DNA of 64,000 nucleotides from Deuterostichococcus epilithicus. Lineage: Eukaryota; Chlorophyta; Trebouxiophyceae; Prasiolales; Stichococcaceae. The position numbers were made by a program, and so were the translations under genes. This document shows positions 54,201-64,000 of this stretch, piece after piece (position 1 is the stretch's first letter; the number at the start of each line of letters is the position of its first letter). The notes beneath the pieces were generated by a model, which had not been told where the DNA came from, made no database searches, and saw nothing but the letters and a program-made list of their open reading frames with translations. The DNA is taken from contig JAVTLE010000010.1 of the NCBI GenBank assembly GCA_033439295.1, forward strand, positions 1,178,001 to 1,242,000, given 5' to 3'.

Positions 54201-57200
54201 ATGCAGGTGAGCTGGCATTGTGCATTCGTACTGCATGGGTCCTGGTCACGGCTCACGGGCTCAGGGCAGCAGCAGGTGCCAATCCGTATCGAGGTCAAAT
54301 ATGCGGATGGTACTGCATGCAGGATGCAGCCAGGAGAGAGCCTTCGACGACATTGCCGGTCCCGCGACTGCCGCTCGGCACGCTGCGGCAGAACTCGCTG
54401 CAGCTGACAGATTGGAGCGCGGGGCTCACCTTTCCAGGCAGCCCGTGGCCTGCTCGTGGACAAGTGGGCTACGCCTACCATATCTGCACGCGGTTTGGTT
54501 GCGAGCCTTGCAACTGATCAGCATTGACATCGACTGCACGCCTGCATAGCAGTGTGATGCGCAGGCGAACCAAGGCTCGTTCACTGTGCTTGCAGAAGCC
54601 TCAGCCGTCAGATCAGACAGGAGATCGAATTGGAGCAGCGGATCGGGGTGAGTCTGCCCAGAACAAGCGCGAGGGCGGATGGCAGGCGTGTTTCATGGCA
54701 AGGCCGGCCAAATCTGGTTTCTGTTTTTACCGCGCTTACATTTGCAGATCCTGGCGTGTGCAGGCGTCAATGCTTCGCAAGCATCCAGAGACTCCGACAG
54801 CATCGCCACGGAGGCAGTGCAGATGCTGCCGCAACAGTCGCTGTCCACTCCAGGTGCAGGCCCGAATCTGCCTTCCGACGCCCTGTCTAAATTTCAGCAG
54901 CAGTGCTTGCGTCAGAATGCGTTCCCTAATTTTCTTGCCCGCCACCGCCACCGTGCCTCACTGTCTCTGCTGTCTTCTCATCTGCAGGTCGCCTGCTGCA
55001 TGTCGCGCCATCGGCGACCCCCGGGCAGCCACTGCCGACCCCTGCGCGAGCTGCGACAGCAGCCCTCCTATCGCCGCTCCACACGCCGCTGCGGCGCTGC
55101 GGCATCTCCGGGGCACCGCAGCGTGTCGCCACGCCGGCAACGCGCTCCGAGCACCCGGCCCGGCCGCCATTGCGGCCGCAGCCCTTCACCCTGATGTCGC
55201 CCCGCATGGACGCCACCCAGCACATGGCGCACCAGAGGGCCGCCGCAGAGGCCGCGCGGCTGCAGCGGCACCCGCGGCCGGCGCTGGGCCCGGAGGCGCG
55301 CCCCGAGGGGCATGCCGCCGGGGCCCGTCTGCCGACAGCGAGCGCGCCTCTGCAGCAGGCGAACCAGCAGCAGCCTGCAGCGGGTGCCGATGCGCCTGGC
55401 GCAGCGGCAATGCCGCCGTCAGACCCTGGCGCTGCTCCACACAGGCGAGAAGAGCCAGCAACGCTATGCTGCGAGTCATGCTGGCGCCTGTCTGTGTCGC
55501 ATCAACCTCGTGTGCTGATGTCTGTCATCACGCTGTGCTCGTCTGTCCAGCAGGCCGATGCTGGCGAGCTACGTGAACGAGGAGGACGGCGCTGTGCAGG
55601 TCGCTGTCACGCCGCCTCCTTGCAGTAGCCGCCAGGGTGGGTCTCTTGCATCACGCAAACTGGTCCAGGACTTGCTTGGTTGTAAGAAACCTGCTGCACT
55701 GCAACACTGTCACACCACGGGCAGCTACCCAAAGTAGCATGGCTGTCAATGAGCATCTGCCGCAACTGCAAGGCCGTGACTGAGCCGCGCCGCATGCGGC
55801 TGGCAGGCGGTCTCAGGGAGGAAGCCTCTGGCGAGCAGGAGCTGCTGCCCGCTGCTGCGTCCGCGTTCTTGAGCGTCTCCGACTCGGATTCCGGTGCCAG
55901 GGACTGCGACTTGCGTGCAGCCGCTACAGAAGACCTTGACCTTGGCGACAGCACGCCGCAGCCGCGGGTTGCATACGCAGCCGCCGCGGGCTCGGCGCCT
56001 GCCGCACAGGGAGCGCTCTCATTCCTGGCCATGCCCGCTTCCGTCGGCAGTCCGGCAGCGGGCGGGTTCGGCAGCCCAGCAGTGGACGAGACAAGCATCG
56101 CGTCTTCGAAGTGCTCCACGACGCTGCTGTCAGACGCCAGCCCGGCGGCCACTGCCGGCAGTCCTGCACAGGCGGCCACCCCCACGGCCGCAGAAGCACT
56201 GCTGCAGCGCGGGCCACGCGCCGTCAGCCCGGAGGTGCTGAGCTTCCTGGAGGCGGCACAGGATGCTGGGAGCAAAGCAGGTGGCTCCCCACAGGACAGC
56301 AACGATGGTGATGATGTAATGTTCACCTTGTCGACCCGAGTCGAATGACGTCCATTGACTTGACAGTGGCACAGCGACTGCCCCTAGATGCCTTGAATTG
56401 CAGAGAACCGCAGAGAGGCGGGGCGCAACCCAGATGCACAAGCCTGAAACGTCATTCGTTCTGTGCTGCAGGTGAGCATGACGAAATTCTGACTCCCGCA
56501 AGGCGGCTGGAGGAAAGTCTACCACGCCGCACTCCGCTCGGCAGGCCGCAGCGAATTCCAGGCTGCGCCAGGTGCTGCTCTTCTGCAGAATGTTCTTCAG
56601 CCGTCCCGTCCCAGCTTCACATATTCTGAGAAGAAACACAATGCTTTGCCCGGGTTCCTCCTGTTGGTTTGAGCGCGCTTTTTCACCAACCAAGCTGCTT
56701 GTCTCAGCTCCTCCACCTGCACCCTGTGCCAAAACCCCTGACTTTGCGCCTGTGAAGGCCAGTGCCGAGCCGGGAGCTGCGGCAGCTGACTGCCGGTGGC
56801 GGCGCCGGCCGCCAGGCGGACCTCGACGGCGCCCTCGGCAGCATTTCGCTGCTGAGCCCCGTGCGCGCGGCCGCCGCTCGCAGGCAGCCGCGCCTCGGCA
56901 CCCAGACGGTACCGCCCACCATCTTTGTTGAGATAGCTGCACTCCTTCCTTGCAAGACGAAGACAAGGGCTGCACATGCCTGCCACGCATGGGCCCTGCT
57001 ACATGGAAGCGGCACAGCCACCCCGCATTTTCAGCCAGGCCCTTGCCCGCGTGACCAGCTTGGGTCCTGTTAACACCCCAAGTGCCCGAACCCGGATTCT
57101 GTAAGGTACCGACATGTGCCCTTAGGTGGCAACGCCGGTGCGGCGCTCGGCGCGGCGGACTGCGTCGCAGCCGTCCATCGCTTCGGTGCTGGAGCAGACC

Positions 57201-58044
57201 GGCTTCGCCTATGCGCCCAACAACGCGGCTGTGCCGGGTTTATCTGGGGAGGTTGAGCGCGAAGTGGCCGCGCTGCGCGAGCCCGGGTCAGCAACTCCAC
57301 CGTCATCAGACATCTGTTTGTGCCTCTGTGAGTTGGCTCTGGCTGTCTGACGGATGTGGACTCAGTGCACGCCTGGAAGCACCTTGACTGCCCAGAAGCC
57401 TGCTCACAATCATGGCGTCCGCACCGGCAGGCGGGCAGGCGCGTGGCGGGCGAACCGCATTGTGGCCGAGGCCACCGCCGAGTCTGCCGCACTGCCGTCG
57501 GGCGCGGCCGCAGGGCGGCCCGCCGCAGCAGCGGCACGGCCGCGCCTCACCGTTACGCTGCCAGACGCCGACCCGAGCGGATGGGCGCAATCCCCTGAGG
57601 CCGCTACGCCCTCTCCGCCGGTGACCGCTGCGGCGCAGTCGCCGCTGTCACCGGCGTCGCCGCCGCCGGCAACGCCCACTGAGGCCTTCCAACGGCGCAT
57701 CACCCGCCAGATGTCCACCATCAAGGTGCGGCGGGTGGCTTGGGCAATGCAAGCAGGCGTGAATTCGTGTTGTCGTGTTGTCGGTCTCAAGATGTTGCCT
57801 GGACGTCCCATCAGGCGAGCATGTAGTCCCCAGAGGGTGCCGCAGCAGGGAGTGCACACCAGGTGGCAGCAATGTCAAGGCCAAGTTCTGCTGCATACAG
57901 GCGAGGGCGCTGGCCTCAGCAAGAAAGAGCAGCAGCAGCGAGGCGGCCGCTGCCAGCAAGTCTCCCAGTCCGTCAATGAGCCCGACTGAACTGAACATTC
58001 GGCAGAGCCTCCGGCGGTCGGCATGCAAGAAGCAGGCAGCATGA
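54201..58044 (+). CDS. Ser/Ala/Pro-rich disordered protein, not recognised
   Basis: A spliced frame can be followed: possible start ATGCAG (54201-54206); 54319 to about 54460 (REPSTTLPVPRLPLGTLR); about 54595-54648 (KPQPSDQTGDRIGAADR); 54769 onward (VQMLPQQSLSTPGAGPNLPS); about 54989-55420 (RPQPFTLMSPRMDATQHMAH); about 55561 (MLASYVNEEDGAVQ); about 55760-56340 (EVLSFLEAAQDAGSKAGGSP); about 56762-56910 (DLDGALGSISLLSPVRAAAA); 57126 onward (TPVRRSARRTASQPSIASVL, EQTGFAYAPNN); about 57460-57725; and a last exon about 57905-58044 (MSPTELNIRQSLRRSACKK). Phases match at the joins I tested. No folded domain is evident. The TPVRRSAR motif followed by a short acidic helix resembles motifs in spindle-associated proteins, but that is weak. 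Being a real gene: likely; exon edges and start: uncertain; function: unknown. Confidence 0.55.
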
Positions 58045-58756
58045 GGCCTGGTTGTCAACACGTCTGTCGCCCATCTACCTACACATTTTGGCAGCAGAAC
58101 GGGGAGCACGGGTCGGGTGCAGCCTGCAAACCTCATGGTGACCGGGAAGGCCGGCAGGTTGTCAAGCACATTAAACCGCACAGGGCCAGCGCCAGCTGAA
58201 ACACACGAAAGCATGTGTCAGCGGGAGGTTGAGACACGGAGCTGAGTACTGGAGACACTTCTGGTTGCAGCAGTCTGCGCACACTGAGAAATTGCAAAGA
58301 ATACCTGGAGAACGAACAATTGGTGCTGACTGTACCTCCGGCCAGCATAATGTTTACACATTACCATGGCATCAGGCGTGCGTCAAGCAGAAGGTACGGC
58401 AAGATGTATTCTCTTGAGAGCACTCATGACCCTCTGCATTCTAGATACATACAGCTAGCGAATCAACAACATGGCTACAGACATGTCATTGCACAATGAC
58501 ATACTTGAAAAGAACACTGGTTCAGCGCAGTCACGCTGCTGCGTCGGCAAGCACCACAGGCTGCTCAGCTAGGGTTCAAAAGTTCCTGTGCATCTGCGCC
58601 CCTCAGCAATGTCTTAGCTGCAGGCAACCGCCTGGGGCTGATGCTCTAGCAAACCACGGCTCCGAGTTCAAATACCCGCCGGGACTGTGGGAAGTCCACA
58701 GCGTTCAGTCAGCAGCTATGTCAGCAGCTGGCGGCCGGCCGCCGCGTGGTCGCCCG
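58045..58756. other. Intergenic, convergent ends at 58 kb
   Basis: 3' regions of the unrecognised + gene and the GDPD gene. The stretch is more AT-rich around 58230-58520. A word resembling a tRNA T-arm (GAGTTCAAATACCCG, about 58665) has no matching stem or body. Nothing else seen. Confidence 0.5.
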
Positions 58757-61700
58757 TCAGGAGGCAGCCAGGCCGTCGGGTGGCGGCGAGCCGATCGCCA
58801 GCGGCGCCAGGCCGCCAGTCAGCGCCTCCACCACCTCCACGTCGGCAAAGCTGGCCGGCGAGCGCAGCGGCTTGTTGAAGAAGGACGCCTGCTTGCCGGA
58901 CGCCTGCAGGGCAGATTTGAGAAGGGGACATGAGGTGCAGGAGTAATTCGGGCCTGTGCAAAGGTGGGCCGCCGTGGCATGCAGCCGCCGACACTCCAAG
59001 ACGCAAAGGAGGCGCCGCATCGGCTGCAGGGCGGTCCGTTCTGCTGCGCATTTGTGCAGCGGATGCATGGCACCTTGGTGAGCTTTGCGACGTCGTCCAT
59101 GATGATGGCGTCGACGCCCGCCTTCCGCTGCCGGTTGTACATCTCCACGTGGTTGTCTGCAGCGCAGCATAAGCGCCCGGTCGCACCTGCGTGTGTCTCC
59201 CTGGCAATGCGCGGGCGTCAGCAGTGCTGCCGCGTGCGGCACATGACGTCCTGCTGCATGCACGCCCTGGGCTGCGTGCAAGCAGCCGCCTGCATGCTGA
59301 TGGGCCCCTTGCTGTGTTTTGGTCCAATCAAAGGGCCGCGGCCCTACAAGGGTGGGAGTGCAGCGCGACGCACTGATGTCGCCCCAGCTGAAGATGTACA
59401 GGCCGTTGGTGTGGCAGTCCCGCACCACCTGCAGCGATGCAACATACAAATGTCACCATCGGCATGCAAAGCAACATGCAGCTGTCCTGTGTCACCGTCA
59501 TCTTGCATTGCAGACAGCTGCCGACCAAGCTCGCCGCCCGACCTGGTTGCGAAGCAGGGGGGCATGCGCTGTCCAGGACTTTGCCGTGCAGGATTGGACG
59601 ACAGAGAAATGGACTTCATGGCGCCTTGGCGCTGCTCTCGGCACGGGTAACGGTTCACACGAAAACACGCACCTCTTCCAGGCGGTCGGCCATGCCAGAC
59701 GCTTCCACCACCACACCCTGCAGCCATTATCGAGCCACGAGTCAACTACGCTGCAGCCACGTCGAGTGGGAGCAGCTGCCCATCGTCCCAGCTGCAGCTC
59801 TGCGCAGAGCCAGTTGTTGTGGGGCTTGAAGCGCTGTTGGGCCGCGCGTTCTCAGCGACCCGCGATACCCATTGCCGACGGCCTGGTGTACACATTTGCA
59901 GGACTGGACGCGGACGAGTACCCGGCAACAGCAGTTCTCGCAGAGTCTTGAAAGGCCGTCAGCCGTGGCTGCCGCCGTTGCCCCGCCAGCTGGTGCCTCG
60001 CATCACCCAGGACGCGCCAGTGCGGCAGCACACGCAGCGGCCTGGTTGCTTCAGCCGAGGGGCGCGCCTGCAGCTGGGATGACTTGGCGAAGGCGAGGGC
60101 GGCGTCTACAGTAGTCATGCGCGGGTCGCTGAACACCTTCGTGCCGGCGCACGTCAGGAAGAACACCTGCGGGGCAAAGCGCACGCTATGGACATAAAGA
60201 CAGGACTTCCACCTCGAACAGGGAGTCTTTGCACCTTGGAGGCGCAGCAGAGTGGCTGCAGGGCCGGTCCGCAACACCCTAAACTCGTGCAGCCGGAGAC
60301 GGCGCCGTGGAGCCAGCGTCCAGGCGAGCAGCGAGCAGGGGCAACAACGAGCGAGGGGGAGCGGGATCAGGGGTTTGAAGGGCGCACCGGGTAGCGCGGC
60401 TGCTTGAGGCGGACCAGGGTGGCCACGTCCGGGTCGAAGGACGAGAAGATGACCTTCCTGTCGTGGCCTTCCTCCAACACCACCTGTGCGCGCCGACAGT
60501 GGGCGCCAGGGTCTCAACGACTGAGCATGTCACTGGGCACCACAAGGCGCCAGAACATCCTCCAGGGAGCCGCAGCCCAGCGGACAGGTCCGTGTTTCGT
60601 CACAGCTCGCGAGCAGAGGCAATCTGGAGACTGCGCGAACGAACAGGGAAAGGGAGGTGGCGGCGGTCCGGCAGTGCCTGTCTCGCCTCGCCAGCAGAGA
60701 GCGGGGCGCGATGGCGGCACACGGAGAACGCAACACGAACACACCCTTGAAGTTTTCATAGCTTTTAATGCACCTTGAGCACGGCGTCGACGAAGTAGTT
60801 GCGGCTATACCAGCGCGTCGCCATGGACTGCAGCTCCGCGTCGGTGGGGTATTTGAGCTCGATGTTGAAGCCCAGCCACAGCGGCGTTCGCCGGAACGCC
60901 TCCCGAAGCGTTGCTGCGCGGGTTGCAGTTGGGGCTCTCGTGAAACTCTCAACTTTTTCGGTGGTCAGTGTGCCAGTGAGTCAAGCGCACTGACAACGCT
61001 CATGGCACGCAGGCTTGACGCCATGCTTCTGGAGCTTGCCGTGTCCTCGCATGAAGGGACGCGCCGATGAACAAGGGCGAAACAGGGAGCGGTGACCACG
61101 TGAGGACCCGCCGCGCATGCGCAGCAAACAGGGAGGAGGATGCAGCCAGCGACCAAAATCCCACCGATGCGGTCGGGCAGGCGCCAGGAGGTGAAGTCGG
61201 TCGCAGCGGTGGGGGAGCCGGGGGAGTGGGCTTCGAGGCCCCCGTTCTCGCCCAGCTGCTGCAGCCCTTGCCGCAGCATGTCCTCCCCGCTGGACATGTG
61301 CCGCTTGAACGTGCGCCGCTGCTGCTCCCTGCGGGCAAGCGCAAGTGCACGGTCGGAGGCTGTGGCAGGCCGACTCAGATCAGTGTGCGCCTGCGGGTCG
61401 CGCAAAGTCGGAGACTGTAGCAGGTGTGAAACCTTTAGCAGGCCACTCAGCTCAGGGCACCACACTGGAGAGCAGCTGCTGTGTGTGCGCAGATCCCCAT
61501 CGTCGTGACCAGCAGCACATTCGAGTGGCATGCCCGTGGATAGATGGTTCAGCCAGCGCAACAGCGATTCTTGTAAGTAGTGGAAAAGGGAGCAATGGTC
61601 CCACCTGTGGGCATCGTACTTGTCGATGTCCTGCCGCTGCGCCGGAGACACCTCCCCCATGTGCGATGTGAACTCCGAGCTGCAGCGCAGAAAGCATGAG

Positions 61701-64000
61701 GCGAAGTCAAACGACACGCGGTTACACCCTCTCAAGGCTTCATGCCTTCAAGCAGCAGCATCAAATCGCCGAGCCTGCCATCGACATGTGTTAGTGACGC
61801 TGCAATGTGCTGCAGAGTCAGGGGAACTTGCTGTAGAGCCAGGGCACCTGGGCCCTGCCCCGGCTGCCAAAGGGCGCCGCCGCACCTCTGCAGCTGCTTG
61901 GAGGTGATGCCCAGAATGCCGCAATATGCTGTGCAGCGCCGACAGCTTTGGTCCCTCACCCAAAACTCTCGGGGCGACATGCACTTTTGCAGCTGCTTGG
62001 AGGCGACGGAGGATTGGGGGTGACGGAGGTGACGCCGCTGTCGTGCTGTACAGAGTAAGGAGTCCAGCCCTTCTGATCCGACTTCGTTAGTGCTTTTCGA
62101 GAGGCCGCACCTCTGAAGCTGCTTGGAGGTGATGGAGGGGATGCCCAGGTGCACCGTCTCGCTGCCGACGCTCAGTTTCACATCAAAGTCGTGGTGCACC
62201 ACCACCTCCCCATCCTGCGGATACATAAAGGTTAAAAGGGTGTTCGTGAGCCACTTTGGCTGTCAGAAGTCACTGCAGCCGCAGCTGTCATGTTCGAAAC
62301 GCAAGTTCTCGTTGGAGGCAGGTCACTGGGACTGGACTGCCGTCGCAGGGGAACCCCCTGGCAGCACCGGCAGGGGAATTGTACAAGCACAAGGGGAGGG
62401 AGCGCACGCGACAGATGTGGCAATCGAATTCGATGAAGTCGCTGCGTCACGGAGCAGACGGGACATCAGCCGGGGTGCTGTGTCAGTGCAGGCGGTCTCA
62501 GCAGCACTGCAGGCAGTCTCAACAGCACTGCAGGCGGAGCCGGCGGCCGACAGCACCCGAGCGCTGAGCATGGCCCGACAGCTTTCAGCGGCCCACCTGT
62601 GGTTCGTGGCGGCCTTGAGGAAGGACAGAATGGTGTTCTCCCGCACGTGGTGGTCCTTCACCTTGGACGCGCCCGAGCCACGGTGCCTGCGGGAATGCAC
62701 AGGACATCAGCACCTGCGGCCGCAGTATCAGCAGGGCCACAATTGAACGAATCTGGCACTTGCACATGCATACACCACTTGCAAGAGGCCAGTTGCAAGA
62801 GGCGGTGCGAGGCATAAACCTTCAGCACTCAAGCGTCTGCACCGCATGCGCTGGCTGCCAGACACATCCGCAGACTCCGACGCCGGCCAGCTCACGTGTG
62901 TATGGGACGGTGCCACAACAAGGGGGCCAAACCAAAAGGGGCCGTACCCAATGTCCAGGGTGGAGCTGACGACCTCGGGCGTCCAGCGCTGGCGCTGCAC
63001 GCTGCTCAGGTCGTTGGCTGCATAGTCCGCCGCCGTGACCACCAGGTACGCAGCCCTGAAGGTGCCCGCGTACTGCGCAACGATGCGGTGGCGCATGAGC
63101 TTGAGGTTTGAGGACATGGCGAGTGAGCAGAGGGAGATGCACTTGCTCAGAAAGCAGGTGTCCAGGTGGTGTCTCCCCCCGCACATGCCCGACGCATGGA
63201 TGACGGGCTCTGCAGGCTTCCAAGGGTCAGCAACATGGCGAAGCTGGCAACACCATGAGCCGTGGCGTCATGAGCGTCACGGTGATGCGGCCCTCCAGGT
63301 CCGCCAGTGTCGCCGCGGAGATGAAGGCCCTCGCCAGCAGCGTGCCATCCGTCTTGGCCACTACGTCCTGAGGGTGAAAATCAGACTACGTGTGAGGGCG
63401 TCTGCTGAGCTGCCGTGCAGTCTGCCAGCCACGGCTTGTGGCTTGGCGGCAACGCCGTGGACAAGCACTCGCTCAGGTGCAATCGACCGAAGGTGCGCTC
63501 GGAAGGCATCATCCTCGAAAGTCTGCCCCAAGGTCATGGTAGTCAATACGCAGAGTTTACGCTACCAAACCCGGCGGCTGTGAGGAACAAGCCAACACTG
63601 CAAAGCTGCCCGCAAGCGGCAAAGCTGACAGGATACAACAAGCGGACAGCTTACCACACGGAAGGCGAGGGCGTCCAGCGACTGCCCGTTCATGAGGTAG
63701 GTGGAGCCGCTGGTTGGGTGCAGCTCGCACGCATTGCCATTGCCTGCAGTGCCACACGCTCCACTGTCTGCTCTCCTCATCCTAATGATGGCGCGTGCTG
63801 AACTGCCGGAATGGCTTGCAGCCGTGCCGCAGCGGTCAGCAGGCCGGTGACGTCTCCTGGACGACCCCTATCGCATGGCCGGGGGCGCTGCTGTTGCTGT
63901 AGCGCCTTGCACAAACCCCGCTCAAGCTCTGAATGCAGACACCACGAGGTACCAGGCTCGAGGAGGGCGCACCGTTCTCGATGAAGCCCACTTCATGCGC
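58757..64000 (-). CDS. Glycerophosphodiester phosphodiesterase, GPCPD1-like (5' partial)
   Basis: Metal-dependent hydrolase that splits glycerophosphocholine and related diesters to glycerol-3-phosphate and the alcohol. The N-terminal exons run off the window. Visible in order: LMNGQSLDALAFRVV (about 63690), TDGTLLARAFISAATLADLE (about 63340), a C2-like strand region ending WTPEVVSSTLDIG (about 63000), joined in frame to catalytic HRGSGAS and VRENTILSFLKAA (about 62695-62600), DFIEFDCHI (about 62440), DGEVVVHHDFDVKLSV (62217 onward), LWLGFNIEIKYPTDAEL (about 60880), RKVIFSSFDPDVATLVRLKQ (about 60450), CTNGLYIFSWGDIS-like and VDAIIMDDVAKLTK, stop at 58757. The His, Glu-x-Asp and His-Asp of the GDPD active site are present. 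The LDIG-HRG-x-G junction matches human GPCPD1, whose N-terminus has a starch-binding CBM20 module; whether this one does cannot be seen here. At least 14 exons. Confidence 0.88.
61880..62148 (-). repeat. Triplicated exon end in a GDPD intron
   Basis: On the gene's strand the live exon ends ...ITSKQLQ with donor AG|GTGCGG (62148-62105). Two copies follow in the intron: about 62015-61985 (SVASKQLQK) and 61920-61880 (GITSKQLQR, donor AGGTGCGG intact). All three contain CCTCCAAGCAGCTGC or CCTCCAAGCAGCTTC. Spacing is about 110-125 bases. The last copy keeps a full donor-like site, so alternative use is possible. Confidence 0.9.
62483..62542. repeat. Short tandem repeat in a GDPD intron
   Basis: Two adjacent 21-base units on the + strand, GTCTCAGCAGCACTGCAGGC and GTCTCAACAGCACTGCAGGC, preceded by a partial third. 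Non-coding by the present gene model. Confidence 0.75.

Noticed and set aside
58655-58690. A tRNA T-arm-like word (GAGTTCAAATACCCG).
   Set aside because: The flanks do not form a T stem, acceptor stem or D arm, and no A box is found at the right distance.

Overview
The window looks like nuclear DNA of a unicellular green alga. It is GC-rich, its genes are cut into many short exons by introns of roughly 70-350 bases, and the proteins read as green-lineage versions: a chloroplast-type IF-2, a phototropin whose start matches Chlamydomonas phototropin almost residue for residue, and plant-like cullin-3, TOP1, nucleostemin and p24 proteins. Genus cannot be fixed from the sequence; a trebouxiophyte or chlorophycean alga is the inference. 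Scattered single N bases show it is a draft assembly. I see no mobile element, virus-like element, CRISPR array, rRNA or convincing tRNA. All gene models were spliced by eye from reading frame and splice-site signals, so exon edges are least certain in NUP160, the GDPD gene and the unrecognised gene near 56 kb.

Layout: chloroplast IF-2 (FUG1, +, 1-6012, 5' end outside the window); a small unrecognised coiled-coil gene (-, 6537-7825); cullin-3 (+, 8705-15255); DNA topoisomerase I (+, 15921-23076); nucleoporin NUP160 (-, 23518-32076); V-ATPase subunit D (+, 32763-35010); nucleostemin/GNL3 GTPase (-, 35268-39654); a p24-delta/TMED10 cargo receptor (-, 40487-41983); phototropin (-, 43212-49204); a three-RRM hnRNP Q/LIF2-like protein (-, 49705-53290); an unrecognised Ser/Ala/Pro-rich protein (+, about 54201-58044); and a GPCPD1-like glycerophosphodiester phosphodiesterase (-, 58757 to beyond 64000). 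These are unrelated housekeeping and signalling genes, as usual in a nuclear genome; the only arrangement of note is several head-to-head pairs with short shared upstream regions.

The most interesting signal is in gene structure. First, at least seven introns in five genes hold decayed tandem copies of the neighbouring exon edge together with its splice site, in one to two extra copies at about 50-240 base spacing (IF-2, CUL3 twice, TOP1 twice, V-ATPase D twice, GDPD). This looks like an ongoing process of partial tandem duplication that lengthens or creates introns. Second, about a fifth of the introns I could place exactly use a GC rather than GT donor. Third, there are very small exons: a 7-base internal exon in TOP1, a 9-base start exon in phototropin, a 27-base start exon in CUL3. 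Fourth, the intron in LOV1 of phototropin splits the codon of the flavin-reactive cysteine.
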